Shown here: one piece after another, positions 63,399-64,000 of the stretch
Numbering within the stretch: position 1 is the stretch's first letter
Layout: each line of letters opens with the position of its first letter
Assembly: GCA_032622095.1 (NCBI GenBank)
Contig: CP136068.1
Location: forward strand, 305,607 to 369,606
Length of the DNA: 64,000 bases
Reading direction: 5' to 3'
Source of the DNA: Siphonodentalium dalli
Taxonomy: Eukaryota > Mollusca > Scaphopoda > Gadilida > Siphonodentaliidae
Notes under the pieces: model-generated
What the model was told of the DNA's origin: nothing
The model's input: the letters and a program-made list of their open reading frames with translations, nothing else
Databases searched by the model: none
Translations under genes and position numbers: made by a program

Positions 63399-64000
63399 GG
63401 ATACCTATATATGTATGTGGTGGGGATACCTATATATGTGTGTGGTGGGGATACCTATAGATGTGTGTGGTGGGGATACCTATATATGTATGTGGTGGGG
63501 ATACCTATAGATGTATGTGGTGGGCATACCTATATATGTATGTGGTGGGGATACCTATATTTGTATGTGGTGGGGATACCTATATATTTGAGTGGTGGTG
63601 ATACCTATATATGTATGTGGTGGGGAGACCTATATATGAATGTGGCGGGGATACCTATAGATATGTGTGGTGGGGATACCTATATGTGTGTGTGGTGGTG
63701 ATACATATAGATGTGTATGGAGGGGATACCTATAGATGTATGTGGTGGGGATACCTATATATGTTTGTGGCGGTGAAACGTATAGATGTGTATGGTGGGG
63801 ATACCTATATATGTGTGTGGTGGGGATACCTATAGATGTGTGTGGTGGTGATACATATAGATGTGTGTGGTGGGGATACCTATAGATGTATGTGGTGGGG
63901 ATACCTATATATGTATGTGGCAGTGATACATATAGGTGTGTGTGGTGGGGATACCTATAAATGTATGTGGTGGGGATACCTATATATGTATGTGGTGGTG
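63399..64000 (+). repeat. Start of a further copy of the 59.8-kb block
   Basis: From about 63.5 kb the units match 59.83-60.33 kb at an offset of 3,671 bp. They include CTATATTTGTATG (near 63,558), TTTGAGTGG (63,587) and GGCGGTGAAACGTATAG. The match is still running at the window edge, so another higher-order copy lies beyond it. Confidence 0.72.

Larger units (their letters stand above)
1..64000 (+). repeat. Giant 25-bp tandem repeat array (megasatellite/VNTR), fills window
   Basis: The window is a head-to-tail array of about 2,500 units with a modal length of 25 bp. The consensus is GGTGGGGATACC followed by TATATATGTATGT. The unit composition is 6 A, 2 C, 8 G and 9 T, which gives 40% GC and a strong G-over-C skew on the plus strand in every unit. 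No inverted unit, no unique spacer and no inserted element was seen. Common variants are GGTGATAC for GGGGATAC, GGCG for GGTG, CTATAGATG or CATATAGATG for CTATATATG, and GTGTG for GTATG. Units begin and end mid-repeat at both window edges, so the array continues outside. Length, purity and absence of genes fit a eukaryotic satellite or giant minisatellite. The family is not one I can name. Function is unknown. Confidence 0.97.

Noticed and set aside
1-64000. Coding strand bias (all open frames on plus) as evidence of transcription direction
   Set aside because: The complement of each consensus unit contains TAG (in ATATAGGTATCC). With the frame rotating each unit, every minus frame is closed at least once per 75 bp. 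The bias follows from the unit sequence.
1-64000. CRISPR array
   Set aside because: There are no unique spacers; repeat follows repeat directly, with shared variants and higher-order order.
1-64000. TATA boxes (TATATAT in nearly every unit) as promoters
   Set aside because: The motif is part of the repeat unit and occurs thousands of times with no associated gene, initiator or terminator.
1-64000. Telomeric or known centromeric satellite identity
   Set aside because: The unit does not match the TTAGGG-type or TTTAGGG-type repeats, or the 171-bp alpha satellite length. I do not recognise it as a named satellite and will not assign one.
1-64000. tRNA, rRNA or other structured RNA genes, transposable elements, origins, att sites
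   Set aside because: No departure from the repeat unit longer than a few bases was seen anywhere, so there is no room for such elements.

Overview
The whole 64 kb window is one uninterrupted tandem repeat and holds no gene that I can support. The repeat unit is about 25 bp: a G-rich half (GGTGGGGATACC) followed by an alternating pyrimidine-purine half (TATATATGTATGT). There are roughly 2,500 units, all in the same orientation. Both window ends fall inside the array, so the true array is longer than 64 kb. There is no unique sequence, transposon, RNA gene or CRISPR-like spacer anywhere. This points to a eukaryotic minisatellite/satellite (megasatellite or giant VNTR) resolved by long-read assembly. 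I do not recognise the family, and nothing in the sequence fixes the species or whether the locus is centromeric, subtelomeric or interstitial.

Units differ at a few recurrent positions: GGGG or GGTG before ATAC; GGTG or GGCG; CCTATATATG, CCTATAGATG or CATATAGATG; GTATG or GTGTG. Rare units have non-standard length (19, 21, 23, 24, 27, 28 or 29 bp). Reading the order of these variants shows a second level of organisation: long higher-order blocks copied by unequal exchange.

Layout. 0-22 kb is a mosaic dominated by lineage A: eight copies of a 17-unit string (starts 387, 3578, 6907, 9243, 12876, 19664, 20640, plus four more only after 48 kb, 11 in all), a 0.8-kb core repeated five times at 13.5-18.9 kb, and a 976-bp tandem duplication at 19.5-21.5 kb. 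22-48 kb is lineage B, marked by a unit reading GACCATAGAGATG and one with TTTGAGTGG; it holds 2.1/3.8/5.3-kb higher-order repeats with a nested 1,549-bp duplication, then a 4,749-bp near-identical duplication (35.4-44.9 kb). 47.5-60 kb interleaves A and B modules in 1.4, 3.5 and 4.9-kb repeats. 60.8-63.4 kb is a 1,298-bp duplication, and the last 0.5 kb begins another copy of the 59.8-kb block.

The many plus-strand open frames, up to 395 codons, are a by-product of the repeat. The consensus unit has no stop in any plus frame, and because 25 = 1 modulo 3 all three frames read the same 25-residue peptide. The complement has a TAG in every unit. I therefore annotate repeats only. Block edges were read by eye from shared variants and carry an uncertainty of about 25-50 bp.
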